A DNA stretch of 35,950 nucleotides, from the NCBI GenBank assembly GCA_029260755.1, contig JAJDCQ010000072.1, forward strand, positions 1 to 35,950, given 5' to 3'. The stretch comes from Planctomycetota bacterium. GTDB taxonomy: Bacteria; Planctomycetota; J058; JAJDCQ01. Numbering within the stretch: position 1 is the stretch's first letter; each line of letters opens with the position of its first letter. The notes beneath the pieces were generated by a model. That model did not search any database. It was not told the origin of the DNA and saw nothing but the letters and a program-made list of their open reading frames with translations. Positions 12,001 to 20,766 of the stretch are shown here, piece after piece. The position numbers and the translations under genes were made by a program.

Positions 12001-14883
12001 GGCGCGGGGGCGATCGAGGAGACGGGCGACTCGAGCTTCGTCCTGCGCTTCAACGACGCGCTCTTCGCCGACGTCGAGGAGGAGATCGGCGCCGACGCGA
12101 CCGCCGACCTGATCCTCGGCCTGGCCGAGGAGCTCAACGGCGCGTTCGAGGATCGGACGACCCTCCTCGACCTCCTCATCGGAGAGGCGATGGCGCTCCA
12201 GGGCTCGAGCGAGGACCCGGGCACCGACGCGAGCGAGACGCTGCGCCTCGGCTTCGACTTCCTCGGTCTCGGCGCGATCGAGGAGGACGGCCTGGCCGAG
12301 GGCATCGCCGACCTGGCGGACTGGACCGTCCTGAGCGAGGACGGCCGGTTCAACCTCCTCGAGGGGCTGAGCCCGGCCGACTTCGTGATCGACCTCAACA
12401 CGCTGTCGATCTTCCTGGCGAACATCCCCAACAGCGGGATCGGGTCGCCCGTCTTCCTCTACCTCGACGACGGCGACGGAGCGAGCCTGTTCGAGCTCGG
12501 CCCGGATCCGGCCGTCGCCGACAACGACATCGGCCGCGTCCTCACGAACGAGGCGGACTTCGACGAGACCGCCCTCATCCAGCAGAGCGATCCGGCGAAC
12601 GGGGACAGCCCGTTCATCCGGGTCGTGGACGACCGCGACCTCAACGCGACCGACAAGCGCCTCGACGTGGAGCCGGGCCTCATCACGGCGGACGCGAGCG
12701 CGTCGATCCCGCCGGTCCGGGCGACCACCGGCGGCCTCCTCTTCGACTGGACCGCCGTTTCGCTCCCGATCGGGGTGGTCGAGGCCGACCTGAACCTGCT
12801 TGGGGTGAACACCCAGCAGCTCACCCTGATCGCGAACGTCGACGGGGACTACGTCTTCGAGTTCCGGATCACGGTGCTCGACCAGGCGCTCCAGCCCGAC
12901 GTCCTGAACCAGTTCACCGATCAGAACGGCGAGCTGGCCGGACAGATCGCGATCCGCGTCCGCGACGTGCCGGCGAGCGCCGAGGCCGGTCTCCCCGCGT
13001 CCGGCGGACCCGGCGCGCCGATCACTCTCGACGCGACCGGCAGCGCGGACGCGAACCTCGACGCGGTCACGTTCGAGTTCGCCGTCACCCGCAGCCCCGC
13101 CGGCACGGCGGCTCCGGTCTTCGACGACGGGGTCCTGAACGGCGCCTTCCTCCAGACGGCGGTCGCGACGCCGACCTTCACGGCCGCCGACGGCGGCTGC
13201 TACGAGGTCCGGGTCATCGCGACTGACGGCGTGGCCGCCGCCCAGGGCACGACGGGTTCCCTGACCGTCGACACCCTCGTCGGCGCGTTCCGGGCCCAGG
13301 GCGTGCGCGTCGGTGAGTTCGTCCGGTTCCGGCCGGTCGGCGCGCCGAGCATCATGGCCGAGATCACCGCGGTGAACCTCGCCTCGATCAATTTCGAGGC
13401 GGTCTCTCCGGCGATTCCGGCCGGCACGGCCTTCACGGTCAGCGACTCGTCCCAGGCGTTCGTCAACGTGACCGTCGACGACGCGCCGGGCGCGAACGCC
13501 GGGCTCGATCAGTCGGTGCCGATCGGGCCGGTCCGCCTCGACGGGACCGGGAGCCGCGATCCGGACGGCGACGCCCTCACGTTCCAGTGGGCCCAGGACC
13601 CCGACAACCCGTCCGCCGTCTTCGCGCTGGTCGACACGACCCAGGCCGTCCTGGACCTGAACATCCAGGTCGCGGGGACCTACCGGTTCACCCTGACGGT
13701 CGATGACGGCAACCTCGAGAGCTGCCCCGACGAGATCATCGTCGTGGCGAGCGACGACAACGCCGCCAACCCGAAGGTGCCGCCCACCGCCGTCGCGCAG
13801 ACGGTCGGGCTGTTCGGCCTGGACTTCGACGGCGACGGGACGATCGAGACCGGGGAGCGGTTCGCGCGGGTCGGCCAGGCCGTGATCCTCACGTCCGCCG
13901 CGTCGATCGACGACCAGACGATCACCGACGTCGAGTGGCGTCAGGTGGCCGGGTCCCGCGTGATCGGGCTCCGGACCGACCGGATCCTCTCGTTCGTGCC
14001 GCTGCAGGCCGACACCCTCGTCTTCCGCCTGGTCGTGAAGGACGACCAGAACCTCGAGAGCGTCCCGCGCTTCGTCACGGTCAAGGTCATCGGAGCGCTC
14101 GACGCGGGGCCGCCGATCGCGACGGCCCCCCAGGTGGTCACCGGCGAGGTCGGCGACTCGGTCGATCTCGACGGCGACGGCAGCGGCATCGGCGATGCGG
14201 CGCCGTCGATCGACGAGAACACGGCGGTCTTCGAGTGGGTCCAGGTCTTCGGACCGACCGTGGCGCTCGCGAACGCCAACACGATCGACGCGAGCTTCAA
14301 CCCGCCGGTCGCCGGGGTCTACGCGTTCCTCCTGCGGGTCACCGATCCCAGCAACGACGTCCACGACGAGGCGGTCGTCGTCGCGACCATCGAGGACGGA
14401 CAGAACGCCCGGCCGGTCGCCGAGATCGCCGAGGTCGACGACTTCGACCTGCCGGCGAACGGCTCGGTCAACGTCCAGCTCGACGCCAGCCGCTCGTCCG
14501 ATCCCGACAACGACCCGATCGAGTTCCACTGGGAGCAGCTCACCGGCCAGACGGTCGTGCTGAACCTGCAGAACCCCGAGCGGCCCCGCTTCACCATCGG
14601 GACGCCGGGAGGCTACCGGTTCCGCCTGACGGTGAGCGACGACCAGGGCAACTTCAGCACGCCCGCCGAGGTCCGCTTCAACGCGCTGACCCGAAGCAAC
14701 ATCTCGCCCGGCGGCGCCCGGCAGACCAGCAGCGGAGGCGGCGGCGGCTGCATCGCCGGCGACCCGAGGAGCGGCTCGATCGGCGACGCGCTGGCCGGGC
14801 TGTGGTGCTGGGTGATGCTGCTGGCCGGGATGGCGCTCTGGCGGGTGCGGCGACGTCGGGTCGGGGCGCGCGTCGAAGGGTAG
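1..14883 (+). CDS. Giant Ig-like/PKD-like surface protein, 5'-truncated by the window edge
   Basis: The frame is open from base 1 to the TAG at 14881-14883, giving at least 4960 residues; the true start lies upstream, so the first in-frame GTG (79) is not a credible start. Residues 1 to about 2850 are some 20 tandem Ig-like modules of roughly 138 aa. Each has the pattern T-[IV]-T-ARD-x-FDN-x-IP near its start and ends in a [VIL]-TW-x(3)-A/G-[LIV]-x-x-F junction, resembling bacterial Big_1/invasin-type folds. Two LPGQT-containing segments follow (about 2860 and 3000), then five copies of a 108-130 aa repeat (about 3430-3990), then about five PKD-like domains (about 4320-4900; for example LDGTGSRDPDGD, LDASRSSDPDND). 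The tail is a Gly-run plus Cys, a hydrophobic stretch (ALAGLWCWVMLLAGMALW) and RVRRRR: a three-part sorting signal. I infer an exported, surface-anchored adhesin or structural protein. The domain classes are fairly sure; the function is unknown. Confidence 0.9.
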   Translation, partial: FSDPVNPIAIDADSATPVYADVGGFDVNELVPGGGDAQIDAGVSFDAAGTFQFGVTNDVAETVTFTVTANGGETGNVDVTWDPDVFNKLVVTAAPNDLDVGQATTITVEAQDQFDNPIPGENFANVDVDQVGAQVPGLTYDEASLSDPGGVLDDEDDGTALITNVTTDAAGRFSFTATQTTLDPNDTGAALNFDLVTFTVTDLASTQADTADVTWRAGAVDVFDLVSSAAVLTAGETATVTITARDAFGNAVDGHTTGLTGIDVTVSTAGAGISYTDGTLTISDLGGGNATVDPAQTLPDGVGTVLVTNTVAETVTFDFDQNPNGNVDLTWLAGQIENFSVTAGNTSPTAGSPSTITVIARDVFDNAIPNFSSAVDIDLEALTGGVANADVSFSAGAGDDGDGTGTIAAGLDFGAAGTVTFDVTSSVAGDQVTVRVTETGGATGSTNDTNTDITWQPGALASFIVVANPTNITVGQSSIITVTAQDALANVIPNFTFATDGLVTANVSANVSFAAATIPVVDQGNGTATIANGSSFDANGQGFFLVSNEVAEGPITITVEQTGTGESGTSGGITWNADALDRFDVVANPTARTVGEATLITLTARDRFDNVLVNENPAVVNITQTGGLGAGFSYIQGAGDLGGGVLGAPDGNGNVVITSPTFDAVTGQISFEATVTLLVQSDAGAALNSDVVNFAADDGGAATGDTGDSATDVTWTVDAVVALDVSANPANLTAGETSTVTIFARDTFGNAVHDHDTGAVGIDITIPIPSAGVSFDDRIFTVTDLGNGAATIDAGQLFNDGFGTIDITNTLAESQTFTFTQTDPVGIAADNVVIDWGGGGLDNFLVTTDIQNVTVGALNIVTITIQARDANDNPLPLENLGGTDLIISQAGGLGGPNFVYSNFLPVGALADNNDGTATISGVIFDALGEATIQVTNTLIDPAGADRSSDTVTFTATAGAAAGSTDAGNDVTWNVGGLNSFALAAVNTNRVVGEAVSYTVTALDVEGNVIPGHNQDVSITKDLGLANDAAITYVIVAGAATVTPDGAGQADLTNVVFDADGELGVDITVTLLDQGDGVATSDTIDFTFTDQPLGVISVASSTGGDQTTWNVGALENFLIIATDQVGGSVAPPTGVNVGTTARLTITARDEFDNFIPDHDGGAADLQIRQAGGAPGGGTGDPGDPDVSGFDYADPNGAVLGGIVEFDAGGADGGGADLTNVTFNGTGEVEIDIDNLRLQQVLPLGAQSVAEFNRNDVRFTVRQDSLGVSSDADDPNLVTWTTEEALADAFFVNAPIANGFQAGDSAEVLVKLIDANLNIIAGFTNAEFTYVSIATRNGVDILDEASNFDVDDAEEATLLLDYPVGMDTFPPTAQLDDGQARADQNSAFNEADGVSFRFFVTNDNTEAATFAAASSAQGNANNVEGANISLIGESNEITWATGTIGSYLIEADTTDVLVGTAITITITARDNQAIPVAIPNVSVEFFNGESFIDLTQIGGRPNDLAPQLGNFIYVVQPPFDTLLAIDVNADGSARLRHPDGETVTELTFDANGQLQFELTAQFMNDDGDLSRDDVQLDVVDVGFATGSTADAVVGAAGDLTWRVGPLFEFLLAAANTDRIVGEAVSYTLTARDSFANVIPDHSNDVAITKVGGLANDAAITYAVVQGVGTVVPDGLGQALLNAVVFDAQGQLGVDITVTLLDQPVAGDDSDLIDFTFTDSPAGVISVSSTGGLETTWNVGALEEFTVTANPTLLTVDDPTLITVVALDEFDNFIPGQVSDIDITQVGGFGPGFSYVEGAGNVGGGVFGAVGGNGEVTLSNATFDGNGVISFEATVTLLDQTDTGNALNEDIVAFTLTDQGSGSTGNTTDTGTDVRWVVDAVAEYDIVANPASLTAGDASTVTITARDQFTNAVHNHTTGVAGVAIVTTGTAATINFADGSFTVDNGTATIDPNQIFVDGVGTIDITNTTAELANFDFTDGVFNDDVDITWVPDALDNFLVVAAPTDGNVVGDAVLVTITARDQFDNSIPGQTTSQLDITQSGGFGPGITYGALLAGAGTQVPDLANGNLAITTAVFDGNGQVAFEVTDTLIDQTSGTDLSADTVTLDVSHADGAEVGSTSPTFDITWNVGALDAFDVSADPTALRTQTGEDTTTVTIVARDSFGNAIPAQTGGLAITQTGEGVLGAATGFVFSGFVGDPGAALVPDGNGEAVINGAAGTDQVFDDDGTVEFDLTNTLIDATDGDGSLDNVQLTFTHQVASAAGPETQDLVWSVGDIDEFFNVVDQANVVVGLDTVTYTLTARDENDNPIPLFTTATLSLTQASGGNNGAGFTFNGLILGTGVVTPIGGGDAEVSNAVFDANGQASFEFSNDLLDQTDLGLGGADGLDFDDITFTVAEAETGVSDVTPTVTWNVDVEDEFTLVGTPEAVVAGFPNDFVGNILEITVTVRDQFGNAIPEFSLENDLVVSSSGTGEDAIEGQRTFFIEFDVGGGFVPFDATDSAAATATIAVASGPLDVDGTFTFRVLDRTAEAADLTVTTDTIAGGNITNVAFGVEWFVRDFDNFLVEVDDQGPTANGVVTLTVTARDLFNNSIPNFDETNVIGGVLPKFVEITQAGGTGDDSLLGLHTTELGDARLSPIDYDPNGNFGGVFNDDDDGTAQIADITTGNTPFDGAGQTTLEVLNKKAEGPVTFTAEVRDGNGGQFGSGTSPGVTWAPDAIEHFLVESAQQTVNAGAQVLITVTARDVFNNAVPDHSAIDPIDITSTHLPPAADGEIRFTYLNVDTDNQDGSAQLDPFTLFDGNGQITFSARNILAEADVIIAVDQNGIGGSTDENDGDPLVAGRDGESNVTWEAGFANRIIVVLPGQTHVPGIDPGVAGFLDRAIIDSPDDQVSDVPFNIDVLAVDAFFNIDDDLNQANFGTLADILITTTDPFDGEAAFLNRQFGDGGSNGEAIFTIDPVVASLANVITPIGNAAIPNQERSDNYIVRPNAGQLQLRAVLPGQTLTPGLGVVNDNGIAPDDQGVGAAFKVFVFALDDNFNIREDIVGDVGIFNDDNQIDVNLNALDGIRFGTSLSGEGAATVVNGGSVDITLNPNGFNTVRPLGVLDMGTRLNGNDIAATIEALVQDADVDSVAVNFQGLFFPEFSRYLLISGDAAAISEPSGVQVNNTAGTSAATLLLGPVNGGIEFEGDVAEQVQEFTAGVAVLELENQVAGLHRIFGRANGGADPDDVLIQPFDNQIISDEYIVNDLQFFIEEVTLLGDGAGNISQVQVEFNLDPDPAFVDLDNFSLSNALDTAVGARVVSLIDEILILELDRVIGGTSVTGLTFEFNNVGSDMKSTIDTGAILLDAFVGVGNAGELVDGAPPVLISVTSLDTDGNLGLDLLRLVFSERIRFRAGSGTSISAPFDEFTKAQFDNLVDPIVIDDDPNGVEVNTRFLVRLDGETGGADDFRLVRLNQGLAGANVIAQDMQNQIRALAAEIDDPVVAAAYANANVIFDIVTRRFQVKSGARTVTGTPSRVEVVPFTVGRSVGGEIVDPDGLEIRDAGVGLGFVNNTFLIQVGEDPTPRQVVLPARAPAIGVADVIADDIETAVQALAGAVPAQFFDAYDQFTADFDAGSNRFVLRAGIATVRSGNVLNPNDAIDPLTVSELSQVIVQPDLGVTGQSISGDLSGGISLVTDVNDRLLIRVNNERGGAEGFRLIQLGATNSAAVAAADLQSQVQALAGVVGVDFQNAYSGFTAVFDGTNLTLSSGQVSLADQISTVEIRPFDIGRFVSSSFAAGEEDLIPIGASATDRLLVRLNNDPNGFHAIQLTPAAAGTDVDVIMADLEAQVRALDAVADATVAAAYTNAIVFFDEDSSRIVVKSGLASGATVSRVELEPFFGRSVSGVIADPVNLTVNAGDTFRINLNGDPTGPHDITFAAQIIGAANIAAEIETQVQALAGVVGVAFFDAYDLFTAVFDGTTDQFILTTGLPNDAATVTSVQVSPGGQDAAVTLLLGNANAGAGAIEETGDSSFVLRFNDALFADVEEEIGADATADLILGLAEELNGAFEDRTTLLDLLIGEAMALQGSSEDPGTDASETLRLGFDFLGLGAIEEDGLAEGIADLADWTVLSEDGRFNLLEGLSPADFVIDLNTLSIFLANIPNSGIGSPVFLYLDDGDGASLFELGPDPAVADNDIGRVLTNEADFDETALIQQSDPANGDSPFIRVVDDRDLNATDKRLDVEPGLITADASASIPPVRATTGGLLFDWTAVSLPIGVVEADLNLLGVNTQQLTLIANVDGDYVFEFRITVLDQALQPDVLNQFTDQNGELAGQIAIRVRDVPASAEAGLPASGGPGAPITLDATGSADANLDAVTFEFAVTRSPAGTAAPVFDDGVLNGAFLQTAVATPTFTAADGGCYEVRVIATDGVAAAQGTTGSLTVDTLVGAFRAQGVRVGEFVRFRPVGAPSIMAEITAVNLASINFEAVSPAIPAGTAFTVSDSSQAFVNVTVDDAPGANAGLDQSVPIGPVRLDGTGSRDPDGDALTFQWAQDPDNPSAVFALVDTTQAVLDLNIQVAGTYRFTLTVDDGNLESCPDEIIVVASDDNAANPKVPPTAVAQTVGLFGLDFDGDGTIETGERFARVGQAVILTSAASIDDQTITDVEWRQVAGSRVIGLRTDRILSFVPLQADTLVFRLVVKDDQNLESVPRFVTVKVIGALDAGPPIATAPQVVTGEVGDSVDLDGDGSGIGDAAPSIDENTAVFEWVQVFGPTVALANANTIDASFNPPVAGVYAFLLRVTDPSNDVHDEAVVVATIEDGQNARPVAEIAEVDDFDLPANGSVNVQLDASRSSDPDNDPIEFHWEQLTGQTVVLNLQNPERPRFTIGTPGGYRFRLTVSDDQGNFSTPAEVRFNALTRSNISPGGARQTSSGGGGGCIAGDPRSGSIGDALAGLWCWVMLLAGMALWRVRRRRVGARVEG

Positions 14884-14974
14884 ACGCCGACGGCGAATCG
14901 AAGCTCAGCCAGCCGACGACAGCGAGAGCCGAGCGGGGTCGGGCGAGAGCCTGACCCCGACTCGTGTCCCGGTT

Positions 14975-15186
14975 GTTCGAGGAACACCGAGCCGCGTGTT
15001 CGAGGAACGCCAACACCTCGTGTGCGGCATCGACTCGGCGCGGACCGAAACCGTCCGCGCAATCCGCGCAATCCGCGGTTCGGTCTGTTGGCGTTGAATC
15101 AGTGGGAACCGCGGATTACGCGGATTACGCGGATTGCGAGTTGCCGGGTACGGGTTCATTGCCGTTGCGCGGACCGTTCCAGGAAC
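14975..15186. repeat. Inverted 9-bp-unit repeat module R1
   Basis: This fills most of the 410-bp gap between the converging giant gene and aceE. The left arm (15055-15080) is made of AATCCGCGC units and the right arm (15104-15140) of GATTACGCG units, so the arms are reverse complements and can form a hairpin. The palindrome-like 11-mer GTTCGAGGAAC occurs at 14975-14985 and 14998-15008, and GTTCCAGGAAC closes the module at 15176-15186. The 60 bp after the right arm is strongly similar to the same position in module R3 (20454-20505). No gene was seen here; open frames give only low-complexity peptides. Confidence 0.85.
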
Positions 15187-15210
15187 TCGGGGGCTCTGCG
15201 TGAGTAAGCA

Positions 15211-15249
15211 AACGAGGCGCCCGGCTCGCTCGGAGCCACGCGCCTCGTT
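15211..15249 (-). terminator. Hairpin terminator at the aceE 3' end
   Basis: A perfect 10-bp stem (AACGAGGCGC at 15211-15220 with GCGCCTCGTT at 15240-15249) encloses a smaller GGCTC/GAGCC stem. It lies 45 bp past the aceE stop. Read on the minus strand it is followed by a short T-containing stretch (GTTTGCTT). It could act on both convergent genes. The T-tract is weak, so this is a probable rather than certain intrinsic terminator. Confidence 0.65.
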
Positions 15250-15293
15250 CTGAGTCTCTTCGTTCGGGCGAATCGGCCTACCGACCGACCTCG

Positions 15294-17993
<2,700 letters not shown>

Positions 17994-18102
17994 GATTCTC
18001 CTACTCCCGAGGGCGAAGAGGCCCTGATCTCGAGGGGTTGGGGCACCCGAGGCAGAATCATAACGCGAGGCGGGGGAACGGGAAAGCGAGGCTCGGGCGG
18101 CA

Positions 18103-18410
18103 GGATGTCACCACGGAGACACGGAGGATTCACGGAGAAAGACGCGAGGAGCTCGTCCCGGGTTGGCATCGCCCGGCCTCCGGCAGGGGGATGAAACCAC
18201 GGAGGCACGGAGGCACGGAGCATCCTCTGCCTGGCGCGATCTTTCCGGGGCGCGATCCAACCACGATCCGACCCCGGGGAGACGTGGTCGAACCGAAGCC
18301 TCTCCGTGGCTCCGTGCCTCCGTGGTTCCATCCTCATCGCGCCGGCTGAACGGAGACTTCGCCCTCCTCCGTGAATTCTCCGTGTCCTCCGTGTCTCCGT
18401 GGTGACATCC
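18103..18410. repeat. Nested CACGGAG inverted repeats (element E1)
   Basis: Two hairpins sit one inside the other in the 458-bp gap upstream of aceE. The outer arms (18103-18137 and 18366-18410) share 26 identical paired bases beginning GGATGTCACCACGGAG; the right arm has one extra 9-bp unit. The inner arms (18192-18220 and 18302-18330) have the related CCACGGAGGCACGGAG sequence. All arms are built of 8-9 bp units ending in CGGAG. No gene is supported in this gap. The element would lie in the aceE leader or in the 3' region of the upstream gene on the minus strand. Confidence 0.85.
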
Positions 18411-18411
18411 T

Positions 18412-18428
18412 CTTCGCCGAAGGCGAAG
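18412..18428 (-). terminator. Small hairpin after the IPT-like paralog 1 stop
   Basis: CTTCGCC (18412-18418) and GGCGAAG (18422-18428) form a perfect 7-bp stem with a 3-nt loop. On the minus strand it follows the stop codon of the 18452 gene by about 24 bp. There is no T-run, so it may instead be the boundary hairpin of element E1; a matching hairpin flanks element E2 at 35620-35634. Confidence 0.4.
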
Positions 18429-18451
18429 CCCGCCGGGCGGCGCCCCGATCG

Positions 18452-20005
18452 TCAGTCGTCGAGGTCGATCCCGACGATCCGGGCGATCTCGCGCCGTCCC
18501 TGGGCGATCACGGCCGCGTCGAGCTTCGCGGCCGGGAGGACGCCGGGATCTCCCGGCGAGCGCAGATCTTCGGGCACCGGGAGGCCGCTTCCGGCGAAGA
18601 GCTCGGCGGTCCAGCGGCGGCTGACGTGGTCGATCGCGCTGACGACGTGGCGAAGCCGGAGCGCCGCCTCGGGGTAGCGCGGGGCGACCCAGGTCTCATC
18701 CCACCCCGCGAGGCGCTCCCGGAGCGCGGCGATCGTGGCGAGCTGCTCCTCGCGAAGCCAGCGGAGCCAGGCGTCGGGATCGAGGTGGCTGCCCGACGCG
18801 ACGAAGCGATCGTCGGCGCGCAGCGCCTCGCGCGCCGCCTCGTCCGCGACGCGGATGCCGTGGGCGCGGAGGAGCGCGGCCCAGCGATCGGCGTCGACGC
18901 TCCCGTCGCTCTTCCGGGCGAGGCTGCGCGAGGCGGCGCCCCACGCCGCGCGGAGCTCGCGGACGAGGTCGTCGACGAGATCGAGCGCGTCCCGGTAGTG
19001 GGCGCGGGCGGTCTCGCGCTCCCGCTCGAGGCCGTCCCGGTCTCCCACCTCGCGGATCTCCCGGTCTCGGAGGACCGCCTTCTTCCAGAGCGGGACGGCC
19101 GCCTTCTCCTCCGCGGTGATCGTCGCCGCGAGCGAGCGTCGGACGGGCGGGTTCTTGCCGAGCTCGACGGTCGCCTCGGCGAGGTAGAGGCCGGCGGGGA
19201 ACGTCCGCTCGAACGGGCCGAACCGAGCCTCGAACCGACCGTCCTGGACGCGCTCCTTGCGAGCTTCGATGGTCCGCGCGCTCGCGACGCCGCCGTCGGG
19301 AGCGACGAGCTTGAGCTGGAGGATGACGCTCGTCCGGTCGGGGAGCTCGGCCGTCCCGCCGATCACGGCGAGGCGCTGGCCGGTCTCCGGATCCGGCTCG
19401 AGGGTGAACGTCTCGACGTCGAGCCGACGCTGGAAGCGCTCCCGGGCCGGCTCGAGATCGGCGCCCGCCTCGCGCTCGAGGGCGCCGAAGCGTCGATCGA
19501 ACTCGGCGGTCGCGAGGAGCTCGACCGGGACGCGGTTGCTGCGGCGGCCGGCGGCGCGAACCTCGAGCTCGTGCCGCCCGGGCGCGAGGCCCCCGGTCGC
19601 GGGAGCGCCGTCGGCGGCCTCCCAGCCCGAGGGGACGTTGACGACGACCTCGCCCCACGCGATCTGGAGCACCCGGAGGCGCTCGCCGCCGAGACGGACC
19701 TCGACCGAGTCGGCCTCGCCGGCGGCGGTCGGCGGACCATCGACGAACCGACGGCCGAGGATCCGGAGGTTCCCGCCCGGCTTGGCGACGCCGCCCTGCT
19801 CGGAGCCCGAGGCGACCACCTCGTCGATCCGGGGAGCGCCCTCGTCGGCGAGGGCGACGGCCGTCGCCCCCATCACGAGGAACGCGAGGGCGGCGGCGAC
19901 CGCGGTCAGCCACCAGGCGGCGGAGGGATGCTCGAGCGGTCCGGCGGTCGTGCGCGCCGGCGGGCGCGGACGCGTGAGCGTGGCGGAGGCTTGAGACGAA
20001 GGCAT
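18452..20005 (-). CDS. Exported IPT-like protein, paralog 1 (unknown function)
   Basis: 517 aa. The ATG at 20005 has GGAG seven bases upstream. A 30-residue polar N-terminus precedes a hydrophobic segment (about 31-53, WWLTAVAAALAFLVMGATAV) that serves as a signal peptide or anchor. The next part (about 57-150) starts PRIDEV and contains KPGGNLRILGRRF, the layout of IPT/TIG-type Ig-like domains. The central and C-terminal parts match the upstream gene at 20767-22338 in order: PDRTSVILQLKL, FGPF, KNP, DPDAWLRWLREEQ, ATIAALR, R-x-PEA-x-L-x-L-x-H, and G-x-LP near the end. The two are therefore paralogs. Paralog 1 is Arg/Glu-rich where paralog 2 is Lys-rich. I do not recognise a named family for the C-terminal part; an extracytoplasmic location is inferred. 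Confidence 0.87.
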   Translation of the reverse strand: MPSSQASATLTRPRPPARTTAGPLEHPSAAWWLTAVAAALAFLVMGATAVALADEGAPRIDEVVASGSEQGGVAKPGGNLRILGRRFVDGPPTAAGEADSVEVRLGGERLRVLQIAWGEVVVNVPSGWEAADGAPATGGLAPGRHELEVRAAGRRSNRVPVELLATAEFDRRFGALEREAGADLEPARERFQRRLDVETFTLEPDPETGQRLAVIGGTAELPDRTSVILQLKLVAPDGGVASARTIEARKERVQDGRFEARFGPFERTFPAGLYLAEATVELGKNPPVRRSLAATITAEEKAAVPLWKKAVLRDREIREVGDRDGLERERETARAHYRDALDLVDDLVRELRAAWGAASRSLARKSDGSVDADRWAALLRAHGIRVADEAAREALRADDRFVASGSHLDPDAWLRWLREEQLATIAALRERLAGWDETWVAPRYPEAALRLRHVVSAIDHVSRRWTAELFAGSGLPVPEDLRSPGDPGVLPAAKLDAAVIAQGRREIARIVGIDLDD

Positions 20006-20092
20006 GGCGCGACTCCGAGGGCGCCCGTCGGTCGGCGGGCAGACCCCTCCCCCGGTTCAATGACGAGGTGGGGGCGCCGCATCCTTCGCGGT

Positions 20093-20311
20093 GTTCCAGG
20101 AACCCGAGAGTCCCCGCTTGAGCGGGTGACGATCCACAGATTACACAGATTACACAGATAGGGAGCTGCCGAAGGCGGTCATCCCTCGTCGAAGGTCAGA
20201 GGGCCGTCCGGCATTCGCAATGACTCGGACCCACCCGCGGCAATCTGTGTAATCTGTGAAATCTGTGGATCGTTTCCCGCGGCGGCAATCACGCCCGCGT
20301 GTTCCAGGAAC
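20093..20311. repeat. Inverted 9-bp-unit repeat module R2 (CACAGATTA type)
   Basis: This is the first of three adjacent modules in the 761-bp gap between the two IPT-like paralogs. The left arm (20130-20158) is three CACAGATTA units; the right arm (20244-20272) is its near-perfect reverse complement, differing at about two of thirty bases. The module is bounded by GTTCCAGGAAC at 20093-20103 and again at 20301-20311. The interior (about 85 bp) shows no coding signal. Confidence 0.85.
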
Positions 20312-20505
20312 AGGAGTCTCGGGCGGCGCCGCGACGCGTCGGCAGTGGCTCGGCGACGCCCGAAGTCAATCCGTGTAGTCCGCGAAATCCGCGGTTCGGT
20401 CTCTCTGGGCGGCGAACGAACGGGAACCGCGGATTACGCGGATTACGCGGAATGCGAGTTGCCAGGGTCCGGGTTCGTTTCCGTTGCGCGGCTCGTTCCA
20501 GGAAC
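20301..20505. repeat. Inverted 9-bp-unit repeat module R3 (GATTACGCG type)
   Basis: The left arm (20367-20397, AATCCGCG-type units) pairs with the right arm (20424-20453, GATTACGCG units) around a 26-bp loop. It is bounded by GTTCCAGGAAC at 20301-20311 and 20495-20505. The sequence after the right arm, starting GCGAGTTGCC, is shared with module R1 over about 50 bp. Confidence 0.85.
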
Positions 20506-20629
20506 GACGGAATCGGCAATGGACTCGGAGCGGGCAGCTCGCAATCCGTGTAATCCGCGAAATCCGCGGTTCCACTCGTTTTCGTGCCGAGACAACGAAA
20601 CCGCGGATTGCGCGGATGACGCGGATTGT
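20495..20629. repeat. Inverted 9-bp-unit repeat module R4
   Basis: The left arm (20542-20573) and right arm (20597-20629) are built of the same units as R3. It shares its left boundary 11-mer (20495-20505) with R3. No closing 11-mer is seen on the right; unique sequence follows up to the terminator at 20697. Confidence 0.8.
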
Positions 20630-20696
20630 GTCCGGTCGGCGCCACGTCGCTGCATCTGCGGAGGGTTCGTCACTCAGGACATCGACCAAGAATGAA

Positions 20697-20732
20697 CGAA
20701 GGGCCGGGCGTCGATCGACGCCCGGCCCTTCG
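20697..20732 (-). terminator. Perfect 36-bp palindromic terminator
   Basis: CGAAGGGCCGGGCGTCGA is followed at once by its exact reverse complement. On the minus strand the hairpin lies 34 bp after the stop of the 20767 gene and is followed by TTCATTCTT. This is a strong candidate Rho-independent terminator for that gene, although the T-tract is interrupted. Confidence 0.8.
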
Positions 20733-20766
20733 CGTTGAGTCTCGGAATGTCTGCGGCTGCGCGCGA

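Noticed and set aside
4597..14529. A 3310-residue open frame on the minus strand, antisense to the giant gene
   Set aside because: It is Asp/Arg/Val/Glu-rich with no domain pattern and mirrors the Ig-like repeats. High GC at third positions removes stop codons from one antisense frame, and similar long shadows lie opposite other genes in this window.
18371..20161. A 596-residue plus-strand open frame; likewise one at 20626-22497
   Set aside because: Both are antisense to the IPT-like paralogs and begin or end inside repeat arms; the composition is shadow-like.
20130..20629. CRISPR-like appearance of the repeated AATCCGCG and CACAGATTA units
   Set aside because: The units are 9 bp and contiguous, without 25-40 bp spacers, and occur as inverted pairs; no cas genes are present.
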